Source of the DNA: Aphanomyces cochlioides
Lineage: Eukaryota; Oomycota; Saprolegniomycetes; Saprolegniales; Verrucalvaceae
Direction: 5' to 3'
Length of the DNA stretch: 64,000 bases
Assembly: GCA_019828595.1 (NCBI GenBank)
Contig: JAHQRK010000006.1
Coordinates: forward strand, 1,116,001-1,180,000
Both the position numbers and the translations under genes were made by a program. The notes beneath the pieces are model-generated. The model saw only the letters and a list, made by a program, of their open reading frames with translations. It was not told the origin of the DNA and searched no databases. Shown here piece after piece: positions 1-9,691 of this stretch. The stretch's first letter is position 1. Every line of letters starts with the position of its first letter.

Positions 1-1329
1 AAAGCCATACATGGCCACGTAGATGAAGGCCCATCGATTGAAGTATTCGATGATCGACCGTAGCAAGCCAAGGATGCACCCAGCAATACACGCGGCGACA
101 CCGCCTTTCTGCTTGGATCCGTTCGCAAGCTACAAGTGGCGTCAATTACAATGTTGTCAAGCAGTAATCTACAGCTTCAAGAACGCGAAGAATCGAAACA
201 ATCAAGGACCCCAAGCAAATCGAACCAAACGAAGTCGTCATTGCTCGACGAAACGATCCTCTGATCACTCCTCTGGCGTCGCCAGCAGTCCACCATGTCG
301 CGACCACTCCCGCCACCGTCGAGTGGAGCACATTTTTCATCACCTATTTGGCGTAATTGATATTGGGTTTGCGGTTTGGAGCTTACTGTCATACCCCAAT
401 ACAACGACAGGAGCATCAAGACGTACGCAACGACCTGTCCATTTCCAGAGCGTGATCCTTGGCAAGTCTTGTAGGCCATCGATGGATTGAGAAGGTCACA
501 ATCATTGGACTGGCAGTCTGAATTGTAGCTGCAGCTGAATCCGCTTGGATAGCCCGCTGGGTTGGGCACTGACGATGCCAATAGCACCACCACACCGATA
601 AAGGCCACACACCTGGAAGAGGTTATTGCTTGAAACAAGACTTTGAGTACCAGATGAAGATCCAAATCACTTGAAAGGCCACCATGATGAAAGCCAAGGG
701 AAAAATGGACCAGTGGTCCTTCACAGCCGCCGCCGCAACATGTAGATTGGCCGCGGCAAATGGAATACGAGAACGCACCATTCGAATGTAGCTAACCAAG
801 ACGTAAAAATCAAAAGAGGTTGAGATCCGACGCACCACAAACTTAACACAGCAAGCAGGATAAAGATTACCGTTAAGATAGCAACTTGAGTCACGACAGC
901 AACCACCGCTAACACTATGAAAAGCGTGACGTTGGCCCTGTTTCACACACCGTAAGCTACAATATAGTCTCGACTGCCATACCATAAGACAAACGAGATG
1001 GCCCTTCTTGCGAAAGCGACGACAAAATTGATGAGGGCACATGCCACAAGCGACGCCACGACAGCCATGCATCCAGTAAACGCCATGATCGTGGCTTGAA
1101 TGTTGGAAACCTCCGAGTCGATTGCACTCAAATCACTCAGGTCTTTAAGAAGAGGCACACCTAGCCAGGCCATGACAAGTATGATTGCAATCAAGTGCGC
1201 AATAAAGAGAATCGCAAATGGGACATCTTTCCACGCATTTGCATTCGCGGGGGGGTCAGGCTTGATTACTTGAACGTCAGTCGTTGGCGCAGGGTACGCG
1301 ACTTCAGCACCCACTGGGACACGGCCCAT
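1..1329 (-). CDS. Choline-transporter-like protein (CTL/SLC44 family), 3' end outside window
   Basis: Multi-pass membrane transporter of the SLC44/Pns1 family, expected at the plasma or an organelle membrane. Family assignment rests on the conserved segment VAGVVATWW...SFGSICLGSL near 150-340 and on the start of the next conserved block (a segment ending EYFNRWAFIYVAMYG) at 1-100. The start ATG at 1327-1329 opens a cytosolic tail with the first membrane helix (residues about 35-60). Exons are separated by short introns. The first donor follows the Leu-Trp codons of exon 1, exactly as in the paralogue at 3627-5479, and frame changes in the open stretches coincide with these introns. A cysteine-rich insert (CSYNSDCQSNDC) lies between helices. 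The C-terminal part runs off the left edge, so intactness cannot be judged. The substrate is not known; fungal relatives have not all been shown to carry choline. Confidence 0.8.
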
Positions 1330-1585
1330 TTCCCCCTCGATTTATGATGGGAAAATGGCTGACCAAGCTAATTTTACTCGACTCTGACCAAGATGGCCGC
1401 CGATGATGGCAGTTCTACTTTTAGACTGCTGATGTGAACAATATATTGCTACAATAGAAGTATATTGTGTTATTTTCAACATACAAATAACAAGATGTTT
1501 CATTTTAAACAATATATTGTTACATACACTCTAAATTGTGAGCGGGGTGAAAAATGTATCTATTTTTCCAAATCTATTCGAAATC

Positions 1586-2370
1586 TATAGCCAATCAGAA
1601 TCGAGTATTTGTACAAAAACACACACAAAACACACATTCAAAACGTTACTTTATTGAATGTACTTTCATGTTACACTTGAACTCACTATACCTGAATAGT
1701 ATTTGAGAATATTTCAATTTTTTGTCAAAAATACAAATTTCAGTGAAAAAGACAATATTGTCTTTTTCATCCAAATTTACAGTTTTGATCAAAATCGACG
1801 AAATTTGTGTGATCAATCTACCGTATTTCCCGTAAGGTTGTCACCACGAATGATTTTCGAAAATGGTGACAAGTCCAAAGGAAATCAGATATCAAAACGA
1901 GGTACATTTGATTGGGTAAAAATTAGACTTATTTACCAATCATATTATTATCATGAACAAGTCGCAGTCGTATGTCAACTTTACGAGTGGCTGACTCCAG
2001 TTTGGGAGAATGAAAACCTGCAACGCTCATTTGGGTCCAGGTTTGCCGACTGCAACGCATGAACACGACAAATTTATGACCCTGGTATCTAATTGAGCCA
2101 TTGCATTTCTTCCAATAAGATCTGACTGGTGACAACTCAAGGGGAACTCCGAAAAATTTCATCAGATTGTATTATAAATGTATACTATAAATTTGTATGA
2201 ATCATTTAAATAATTATATCAGTGGTGACAACTCAATGGGAAAAAATAGTGGTGACAACCTTACAGGAAATACGGTAGCAATGGTGAATTTAATTATAAT
2301 CTGAATTAATGTGTGTGTGTTGGTGTGTTTTGTGTGTGTTTTAAACAAACTCTGGACTCTGATTGGCTGG
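1586..2370. repeat. Imperfect inverted flanks around the MITE (CCAATCAGA plus ACACAC tract)
   Basis: The left flank (about 1586-1645) has GCCAATCAGAATCGA followed by an A/C-rich ACACACAAAACACAC run. The right flank (about 2305-2370) carries the complementary GTGTGTTTTGTGTGTG run followed by CTCTGATTGGCT. A third, direct copy of the module is at about 5722-5785. The arrangement suggests an older element into which the MITE inserted, but the outer ends are not resolved. Confidence 0.4.
1821..2275. mobile_element. MITE with 27-bp terminal inverted repeats and TA target duplication
   Basis: Both ends read CCGTATTTCC inward. The 27-bp inverted repeats differ at one position and are flanked by TA on each side (1819-1820 and 2276-2277), the target preference of Tc1/mariner elements. 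The motif TGGTGACAA recurs in both orientations near 1838, 1863, 2128, 2223 and 2251, as expected for subterminal transposase-binding sites. No transposase is encoded, so the element would be non-autonomous. Confidence 0.75.
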
Positions 2371-3344
2371 TTCGATTTTGTGATTGATTCAAAGTTTCAG
2401 CCTAGTTCGGAAATTTTGAATCAATCAGACAATATATATTTTCATTGCACAATATATTTTGGACGCTACAATAAATTACTACGTTGTATTGTATTGTCTT
2501 CGGAATTTACAGTGTGGATTGCATGGCATATCTATTTTGTCTAATCCAAATTTAAAGTAGTTTCAATTGGCTATATATATGAAGGCGTACATCAATGTTG
2601 TGCGAGTTGTCAGAGTTCCCTCATCTCACGCTCATGCTTGTCGAGCTACAACGAATTCTTGCACACCTGTGCTAGCAATTATGATGATAACTGACCAAAT
2701 AAATTACGATGAATTTACTCCTATTTCTCTGAGTTTAACCACCAACGGAGCGATTACAGCATTTCTGAGGGGATGGACGAAGGGCGCAAAAGCTTTGCCG
2801 TCACATACGGCCTCGTGATACTCCGAAGTGTTTAAAACCCCGTAGAGAACATAAATCACACATTTAAGGAGACAAGTTGATTGTTGATTCCTTTGTATCA
2901 GTCCTTTATTCGAGATTGCGTTGCTAAACTAAAACAAGTTACATGACCAGCACCAACTCTTCTACATGTATTGTGTCAATTAAAATGCTCAAAGATATTG
3001 TAGACATCTTTCTATATGTCTAGCAATCAACGTGTTCAGTTGTAGACTACATATCGTCCCTCGACATGCAACGAGTGTACATGTGTGAACCTGTGAAGCA
3101 GTTGAATGTGACTTTCGAATGATGTGAGAACTAATTTAAGTTTACTGCGATTCTAGCCTTCCTCTGTCACACTGAACCCTGTTTCTTAGTTATGAGTGCC
3201 TGGTAAGGGAGTTTAGATTAGCTTTCAACTACGTGTTCCTTTGTGTTGCGCTGGGATAAATCATTGGGCGGGTTTCTGTATTTTATTAGCATTTGATTGG
3301 TCAATGAATCCACAGTGCAAACTGCTCTGTGATTTCCATTGAGA

Positions 3345-3370
3345 GGTCAGTATTTCGAGGTATGACTGTA
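3345..3370 (-). repeat. Solo pogo/Tigger-like terminal inverted repeat
   Basis: Read on the minus strand this is TACAGTCATACCTCG followed by AAATACTGACC. The core CAGTCATACCTCG resembles the Tigger/pogo consensus start (CAG-CATACCTCG), next to a TA dinucleotide. The same 26 bases recur exactly at 7099-7124. No partner end is evident close by. Confidence 0.5.
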
Positions 3371-3626
3371 TATGCTGTTTTGAACATCAAATAGTATTAA
3401 CCTCAATAGAAGGAAAATTGAGTTTGGCAATATTTTTTGTGAAAACTATAGTGTTGGTCACTCACTGAGTTATTAATTCTGAGACAGAATACTCTCTATT
3501 GATATATGAGTGATTGGCCATTTCGACTTTAGAATTCTAAAAATAGTTTTACCATAAGATTATCAAGGACAATTGAAGAGAAAATACAACATTGAATGCC
3601 ATTTTTCACATATATCTGGGAGGGAA

Positions 3627-5479
3627 ATGAGTGTCCATGTTGCTCGGGCTCCGACGACCTGCATTCAAGTGATCAAACCCGATCGGCCTGCCGATGCAAG
3701 TGCGTGGAAGGACGCACCGTTTGCAGTTCTCTTCTGTGGGCATGTGATTGCAATCATTGTCGTCATGATTGTGCTTGGCTTACCCCTGCTCACAGCTCTT
3801 AATGGATTATCAGCGACCGACTTTGACTCGTCCGACATGAAAACCATCGTGGCGTTTTCAGGATGCATGGCCGTCGTGGCATCCCTCGTGGCGTACGCTC
3901 TCGTCAATGTGGTCGTTGCCTACGCCAAAGATGTGATTTCAATCGTCTTGTGGTATGCAAAACCAAAATCTTCTTTGCCTTAAATGCGTTCGAAATAGGG
4001 CCAACTTCACACTCTGTATTGTCTTTGCCGTGATTGCTATAGCGGCAAAGGTTGCAATCTTGGCGGTCATCTTCATCTTGTGCGCGCTATTCAACTTGTG
4101 GTACGTCATACCGAAATCTTACTCAAGAGACACCGCACCTGTAGCTACAATCGAATGGTTCGATCACGTATTCCTTTTGCTGCAGCCAATCTACATGTTG
4201 CGGCGGCAGCTGTCAAGGAACATTGGTCCATTTTCCCCCTCGCGTTTATCATGATGGCCTTCCAAGTGGTGTGGATCTTCATCTGGTGCTCCACTTGGTA
4301 TTTCGAAGGCTTCGTAACATGGACGGCGTAGGTGTGTGGCTCTCATCGGAGTGATTTTGAAACTGGATGATTCTGCGAAGAACCCAAACGGATTTCCCAT
4401 GGGACATCCCTGCGTTTACAACTTGGAATGCCAATCTCGAAGTTGTGGTCGCCTTGATCCCTCGGTATCCCATGCGACCTGCCTAGATCCAACTTCTCCT
4501 ACTTCAATCATTGCAGCCTACGTAGTCATGCTCTTATCGCTGTATTGGGGCGTGACGGTGTGTTCTACCTGCAATATTTCCTCATCGTAATGTCTATTAG
4601 GTTCTCAAAAATGTCCTCCATACGACGGTGGCAGGAGTTGTCGCAACGTGGTGGACTGCCGGGGATTCAAAAGGAGTCATCAAGGGGTCTTTTCACCGTG
4701 CGATGACCACTTCGTTTGGCTCGATTTGCTTGGGGTCGTTGATTGTTGCTATACTCCGAACGCTCGAATCCGTAGATGCAGTGACCTGACAGAACAGTGC
4801 TGACGCAAATTGTAGATTGCAAACAGCTCCAAGAAGGATGGCAGTGTCGCTGGTTGTATCGCCGAGTGCATCCTTAGCTTCATGCGATCGATCGTCGAGT
4901 ACTTCAATCGATGGGCCTTCATCTATGTCGCGATGTATGGCTTTCGGTTCACACAAGCGGGTAAATGCGCCTCTGGATTGTTCAAGCAGCGCGGATTGTC
5001 CGCAGTCGTCAATGATGATTTCGTCGGTCAAACGCTTGCCTTCGTCTCGCTTATTTGCGGTACATCTTCGAAGAAACCTTGTGGTTCACTAAGCCCAACG
5101 CGTACACTGTAGGTCTCATCTGTGGCATACTTGGCCTCATTTACACTTACATTGATCCAAAGCACACATCGTTTACTGGCGCCGAAGGTGAGCTTAAGAG
5201 GGATTGTGGTTTTCATCGCTCCTGTAGTTCTTTTTCCAATCATTGGTCTTGCCTTTGGAATTGGCGTGACGGTCATTCCTCTCGGTGTAATTGACAGCGC
5301 TGTGGCTACGGTGTTCGTGTGCTTTGCTGAGGTCATGGCAGCACTCTCTCTCCATGTATTGATGATATTTATAGGATCCCGCTTCGTTCGGACGAACGCA
5401 CGCGGCACTTCATAACGACATGGTCGCAGCGTGGCGTCTTGCTTATCCCGACATCATGCTCGTATTTTACCCAGCTTAA
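3627..5479 (+). CDS. Choline-transporter-like protein (CTL/SLC44 family), apparently intact
   Basis: SLC44/Pns1-type transporter, paralogous to the gene at the left edge but on the other strand. Start chosen at ATG 3627, aligned with the paralogue's start; the in-frame ATG at 3573 is also possible. Exon 1 is 3627-3954 and a 43-nt intron leads to exon 2 at 3998. The next introns restore the frame of AAAVKEHWSIFPLAFI, then of VAGVVATWWT...SFGSICLGSL and of YFNRWAFIYVAMYG. The last intron joins CFAE to DPASFGRTHAALHND and the protein ends in YPA at 5479. A late helix pair is visible around 5200-5390. It carries a cysteine-rich insert like its paralogue (CVYNLECQSRSC, 4411-4446). No stop or frameshift remains once introns are removed. 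Substrate specificity is unknown. Confidence 0.8.
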
Positions 5480-5801
5480 CATAAACTACATAAATTCGTG
5501 ATTTGCATTGCCTACCTAAATGAGCCCTTCTATGCTTGTTGAAGAGCGTTCAAGCTTTCAGACGTGTGTGGCGCTCAGCAAGTTTTCCATGCGTGTTTGT
5601 CAAGCTCTATTCAAAGCACATGTATTGTGCTTTTGATACAAAATTGTGAGGGATGGTTTGAATCGACCGAGGTTTCGAATCGATTCTGAATCGAACGGGC
5701 TTCTCTGATTGAATTAAAATTAGTCAGCCAATCAGAATCGATCAGACACCTGACTCACGCAAAACACACACTGACACACACCACTTCAGTACTCCGGAGT
5801 A
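5480..5801. other. Spacer downstream of CTL gene
   Basis: AT-rich. It contains the CCAATCAGAATCGA plus ACACAC module (about 5722-5785) that also flanks the MITE at 1.8-2.3 kb. No gene seen. Confidence 0.5.
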
Positions 5802-6247
5802 CTACACCATTTGCCGGTTTAGTTCGTTTAACTTGCGATATATTTCGTATCATTTTCAATATACTAGTATTTCGTATCACGTGCAATATATTTCGTTTGA
5901 CTTGCATTTAATTTCGTGGCCCGCGACGAAAATCGATTTAAATTTTGCATGACGTGCATTATATTTCATACCTCTTGCATTTAATTTCGTATTTTTTAGC
6001 TTGTATTTCGTTTCACGTGCATTTAAATTCGCAGAAAAGAGAAAAAGTACTAAAAAATACGAAATTAAATGCAAGAGGTATGAAATATAATGCACGTCAT
6101 GCGAAATATAAATTGACTTTCGTCGCGGGTCACGAAATTAAATGCAAGTCATACGAAATATATTGCACGTGATACGAAATATTAGTATATTGAAAATAAT
6201 ACGAAATATATCGCAAGTTAAACGAACTAAACCGGCAAATGGTGTAG
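5802..6247. mobile_element. Fold-back (palindromic) element of 21-bp iterons, TA target site
   Basis: The two halves (about 5802-5999 and 6050-6247) are near-perfect reverse complements over about 200 bp, separated by a loop of roughly 50 bp. Both ends start CTACACCATTTGCC and are flanked by TA. Each arm is a tandem array of degenerate 21-bp units beginning ACGAAAT and containing TGCA(A/C)GT near the end; one unit is expanded to 27 bp. The open frames on both strands arise only because the iterons lack stops and are not considered genes. Confidence 0.8.
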
Positions 6248-6528
6248 TATTATGAAATCGATTTGAAAATGAAGTCGCATTTTGGTCAAAACCACAAATT
6301 TGGTTGAAAATGACATTCATCAACTTTTACAGTGCTCGACATATTGAAATTAAGGGGGTTACAGTGCAAAGATCACTGTTTTTTCTAATAAAATGATATT
6401 TTTTCTCTGTTTGCAATTTGTATTGAGCGTTTTGAATATACCGACCCCATTTTAATTTTATATCCTGTTATAATTTATATAGTATTTCCTGCAAAAATAT
6501 TAATTAATAGGGTCTTTTTAAAGTTTGA
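6248..6528. other. AT-rich spacer upstream of the transposase fragment
   Basis: It contains TACAGTGCTCGACATATTG at about 6330, a possible but weak left end of the pogo-like element. Nothing else seen. Confidence 0.3.
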
Positions 6529-6759
6529 ATGCCGCGTGTCGCGAAAATGGATCGCGTTCGGCTCACGATAAAGCAAAAGAAGGAAATCATTGAACACATG
6601 ACCGCCAACCCACACATCAGTCGAGTTCATCTTCAAGCCTGGGCAATGCAAACGTTCAAGTTGGTCCGTGCGCCATCTAAGTCAACACTAAGACACACGA
6701 AGATTCTTGATGAGGAAATGTACGAGCTGATTAGACAGTTTGATAAGTGTGAAATATAA
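6529..6759 (+). pseudogene. Truncated pogo/Tigger-like transposase, N-terminal HTH only
   Basis: An open frame of 76 residues begins MPRVAKMDRVRLTIKQKKE, matching the style of CENP-B/psq-type N-terminal helix-turn-helix domains of pogo/Tigger transposases (basic start, LTIKQKxEII, later a SKSTLRH recognition segment). The second HTH and the DDE catalytic domain are absent; the frame stops at 6759 and the next 350 bases are non-coding. A pogo-like terminal repeat lies at 7099-7124, so this is best read as an internally deleted element. The family call rests on motif style only, and a small host DNA-binding protein remains possible. Confidence 0.5.
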
Positions 6760-7265
6760 CTTGTCACCCTTACATTGTATGAGATAAAATAATATGTAAA
6801 ATAAAAGGGCGCACTGCCTCCAGGCATTCGCCCGGGGCCCCATGCTAATCCTTCACCCCTCACCTCACGGCTACAATCGCAAGTCATCATGCATTTCGCA
6901 AGCTTACCCAACGAACCACGTTTTTCCGCGGAGGTATCCTCAGACTGAAAAATGCACTGCAATTTACATACCAGTCATTTTGAATTGGTCCGATGATACT
7001 TTTTCCTCCCACAAAAACTTTAATTAAAACCTCCTAAAATTGATATTTTAGCAATTCTCTTCTTGATGAATATCCTTTTATAATTCATATTGCTAGGGGG
7101 TCAGTATTTCGAGGTATGACTGTAGAATATATACTCTGTATCTGTTGGTTGGAGTTGGTAGGAAGAATATCCGGTTAAAATTCCCGGATGTCATCAACCT
7201 ATGAAAAGCATTCAGACCACATGTTTTCTTATTGGAGTAATCAATTGAGAAAGTACAGGAACACG
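6760..7265. other. Spacer between pogo remnant and dead Crypton
   Basis: Holds the pogo-like end at 7099-7124 and, at about 7145-7190, a GGTTGGAGTTGG plus ATATCCGG patch that resembles sequence on the other side of the dead Crypton (9405-9490). No gene seen. Confidence 0.4.
7099..7124 (-). repeat. Pogo/Tigger-like terminal inverted repeat, right end
   Basis: Identical to 3345-3370 over 26 bases and next to a TA dinucleotide. It lies 340 bp downstream of the truncated HTH transposase frame and so could be the right end of that element. Confidence 0.5.
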
Positions 7266-9335
7266 TCAAAGCTGCGTCTTCCCTCGGTTCTGAGCATCAA
7301 TGTTGCAGACATCACCCAAGCCATTGCAACACTTTTTTTTGAAACTGAAGTGGCTGAGGCGCTTCCACTTGAGAAGGAAGGCGTTTATATCTCCACTAAA
7401 ATGATTTTGGAGACAAGAAACAATGGGGTTTATCACCGTAATTGTGAAAACACGAGCAGCTTCCGACATAAAACTCGCATTGTCAGGAATAGATGCATAA
7501 AACGACAAAATCATCTGGATTTTTTCATGAGGGCTTTTTCCTTGAAGATGTTTCCGACCTTCAAAATCAAACGTGCCTCCGCGTTTTCTCTTTTTTCCTG
7601 GATTTTTGCTCGGTACACAGTTCACATCTGTTTGACTACAACATTCTGGTGCAGCAACACTTGTCAAATTTTCGCCACCAGCAAAGTTGTCACAACTTAT
7701 TGATGAAAGTTCATTGCAATTTTGCTCCGAGGGAATTGTGCATACGACAGCTCAATGGCGTATTTATTCATCAAACACATTAACTCGTCCAGGGCTTCTG
7801 GTGGGACGTATCGTCGACACAAAATTTCGATTGATTCTTTCGTTGATGTGGGTTTGTTGAAGTCTAGAACATGTGTAATCATTTTCAATATTCCAGATTT
7901 TAGTGGGCAATGGCATAAATCATGAATAAAATATTTAGCTACAAGGGGCAAAGATTTTTCGACTCCAGCAACACCTCGAGTATTTATGCTTCGGGCCATT
8001 TGGGCATCTGCACAATAAATTGACTTCCATGGCGAGACTACGTTGGCTAAATCTTTCTTGTTGGATATTGCAACATTCAACAAAAAAGCCGCATCACGCT
8101 TGATTTCATTGCTTGTGACAGCTGTTTGTGACGGGCACTCAACATCATATCACCACCCGACCCTCCACCCCATACAGCAAACAAATATGCTGTTTTTCGG
8201 CAAGTATGAGTTCCAAACGGCCCATCTCTATCAATTAATTTGTGGCAAACATTTTTAAGTCTTGAATGAAATGTTTCTGAATTAAAATGGTCGACAGCAT
8301 CAATGTTTGTTTCTGTGTCTGTCGAAATACTTGGATGAGGAAAAATGTACCCATCACCCACAATTTGAAATTGTTCAATGAGCACAAGCAGATGGCGAAT
8401 AGGACAAAGTTGTGGAAGGATGTCGTCAGCCCATAGCATCAATGTAACAGGATTCACATCACATTTTCCCTGGATTTTAATTGCCAAAGCTTCTACAGAG
8501 CCACAATCACTGATAATTGTCAAATCTCTAGAAAAATCATAAAGTTGAATTCGAACCACCTCGTCACTACGTAAAAACAACTTGACAGCAAGAAGCACCA
8601 TTACAAACAGCTGATAATCCTTTAAAGAATTTGTAGATAACAAATGATTTCGAATAGACATCAATTCCTAGGGAGTAATTGCAGAATCACCATGAGCGAC
8701 ATAATCTGAGCCAAGACGTAGACTTTCTTTCATAGTGTTTTCAATCAATTCAGACATCTTTGGGTTGCCCATTCTCCACAACATGGGCTGACGACGATGG
8801 AATTGACACCCTTTGTAATGGTCTTGGCATCTAGGCTAGTACACATATCACATTTATCTTTGAATGCACCTCTTTGATTACGAGCAGCATGAACTACTGA
8901 CACAGCTGACAGCATCTGATCTACATTCCGTGGATCATTCCAACCACCTTGACAATAGAGTGGTTCACCCAAAACATCCAAAAGTTGCACATTTTCACCT
9001 ACATGACACAATCTGGCTCCTTTGGGCTGGCGTTTAAAATGAATAAAATCGGCAATGACTGAGGGGTCCATGGAAGGGCAAAATGGCTGAGGAGGCTTGT
9101 CCAAAAGCATAAGTAAGCTATCATAATTGCCTGTTATGGTACAAAAGAACTTTAAACCATGGAGATGCTTTTTGTAAGCTTGTTTTGAGTTTTGATTAAT
9201 GAACGACTACCCGTGAGTGATTGGGTGGTGGTCGACTGAGTCAATTTGAGTTTCTGCAGTAAAGCCGACACGGCGTCGTCTGCCAACCTTTGTACTTCGT
9301 CACTTACAGTATATATATCCGAGGAAACGGCATTG
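7266..9335 (-). pseudogene. Dead Crypton-like tyrosine recombinase element (copy 1)
   Basis: Collinear with the intact recombinase at 9692-11777 from the sequence SDEVQRLADD near 9300 to the C-terminal KKRKRGGTFDFEG region at 7266-7667. It is broken at several points. A Trp codon of the paralogue's SPWELM became TAG at about 8669. One base is missing between 8102 and 8103, exactly inside the codon of the catalytic tyrosine. The C-terminal region lies in another frame from about 7700 on, although an intron here, as in the intact copy, may explain part of that. The start ATG region is also out of frame. Catalytic motifs that can still be read are LFLRSDEV, HTCRKTAY and ARHKQLSQ. Same orientation as the intact copy, so the pair is a direct tandem. 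Confidence 0.8.
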
Positions 9336-9691
9336 TAGGGGCAAACAACACAGGGAGACGACGATGAATTGGATTTTCATGGAAGATTCAAGTGTCGCGT
9401 CCGTATAATCTCTTAATATCCGTATATCCGGATGCGAGTGGTATTTTCCGGATGGTTGGAGCAATGGTATGAGAGTGGTATGAGTTGGGTAGGAGATTGT
9501 TATTCGTTGTTATTGAAACAATTTACCGGAATACATACCTTGTATCGTTGGTGGAATGTGGTGGAACCGGATATTCAATATTATCCGAAATAGACGGACC
9601 TGGTTGAAAACCAACTGTTCCTTCAGCGCGCGGCACACATATCACGCGTATTCACACTGCATGACTGAAACAACAACTTTTGAATCCCATG
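9336..9691. other. Spacer between the two Crypton copies
   Basis: Rich in short GGATATCCGG / CCGGATATT motifs and GGTTGGAG / GGTGGAATG repeats (9405-9490 and 9550-9600) that may mark element ends. No gene seen. Confidence 0.4.

Larger units (their letters stand above)
1330..3626. other. AT-rich divergent spacer between the two CTL genes
   Basis: No convincing gene. The spacer holds a TA-flanked MITE (1821-2275), imperfectly inverted flanks around it and a pogo/Tigger-like terminal repeat at 3345-3370. Open frames here are short and without recognisable domains. Promoters of both CTL genes must lie at its two ends. Confidence 0.6.

Noticed and set aside
5877..6172. Frames of 72-75 codons on both strands within the palindrome
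   Set aside because: Mirror-image frames produced by stop-free iterons; not protein genes.
5802..6247. CRISPR-like array
   Set aside because: 21-bp units are contiguous without spacers and arranged as a palindrome, in a eukaryotic context.
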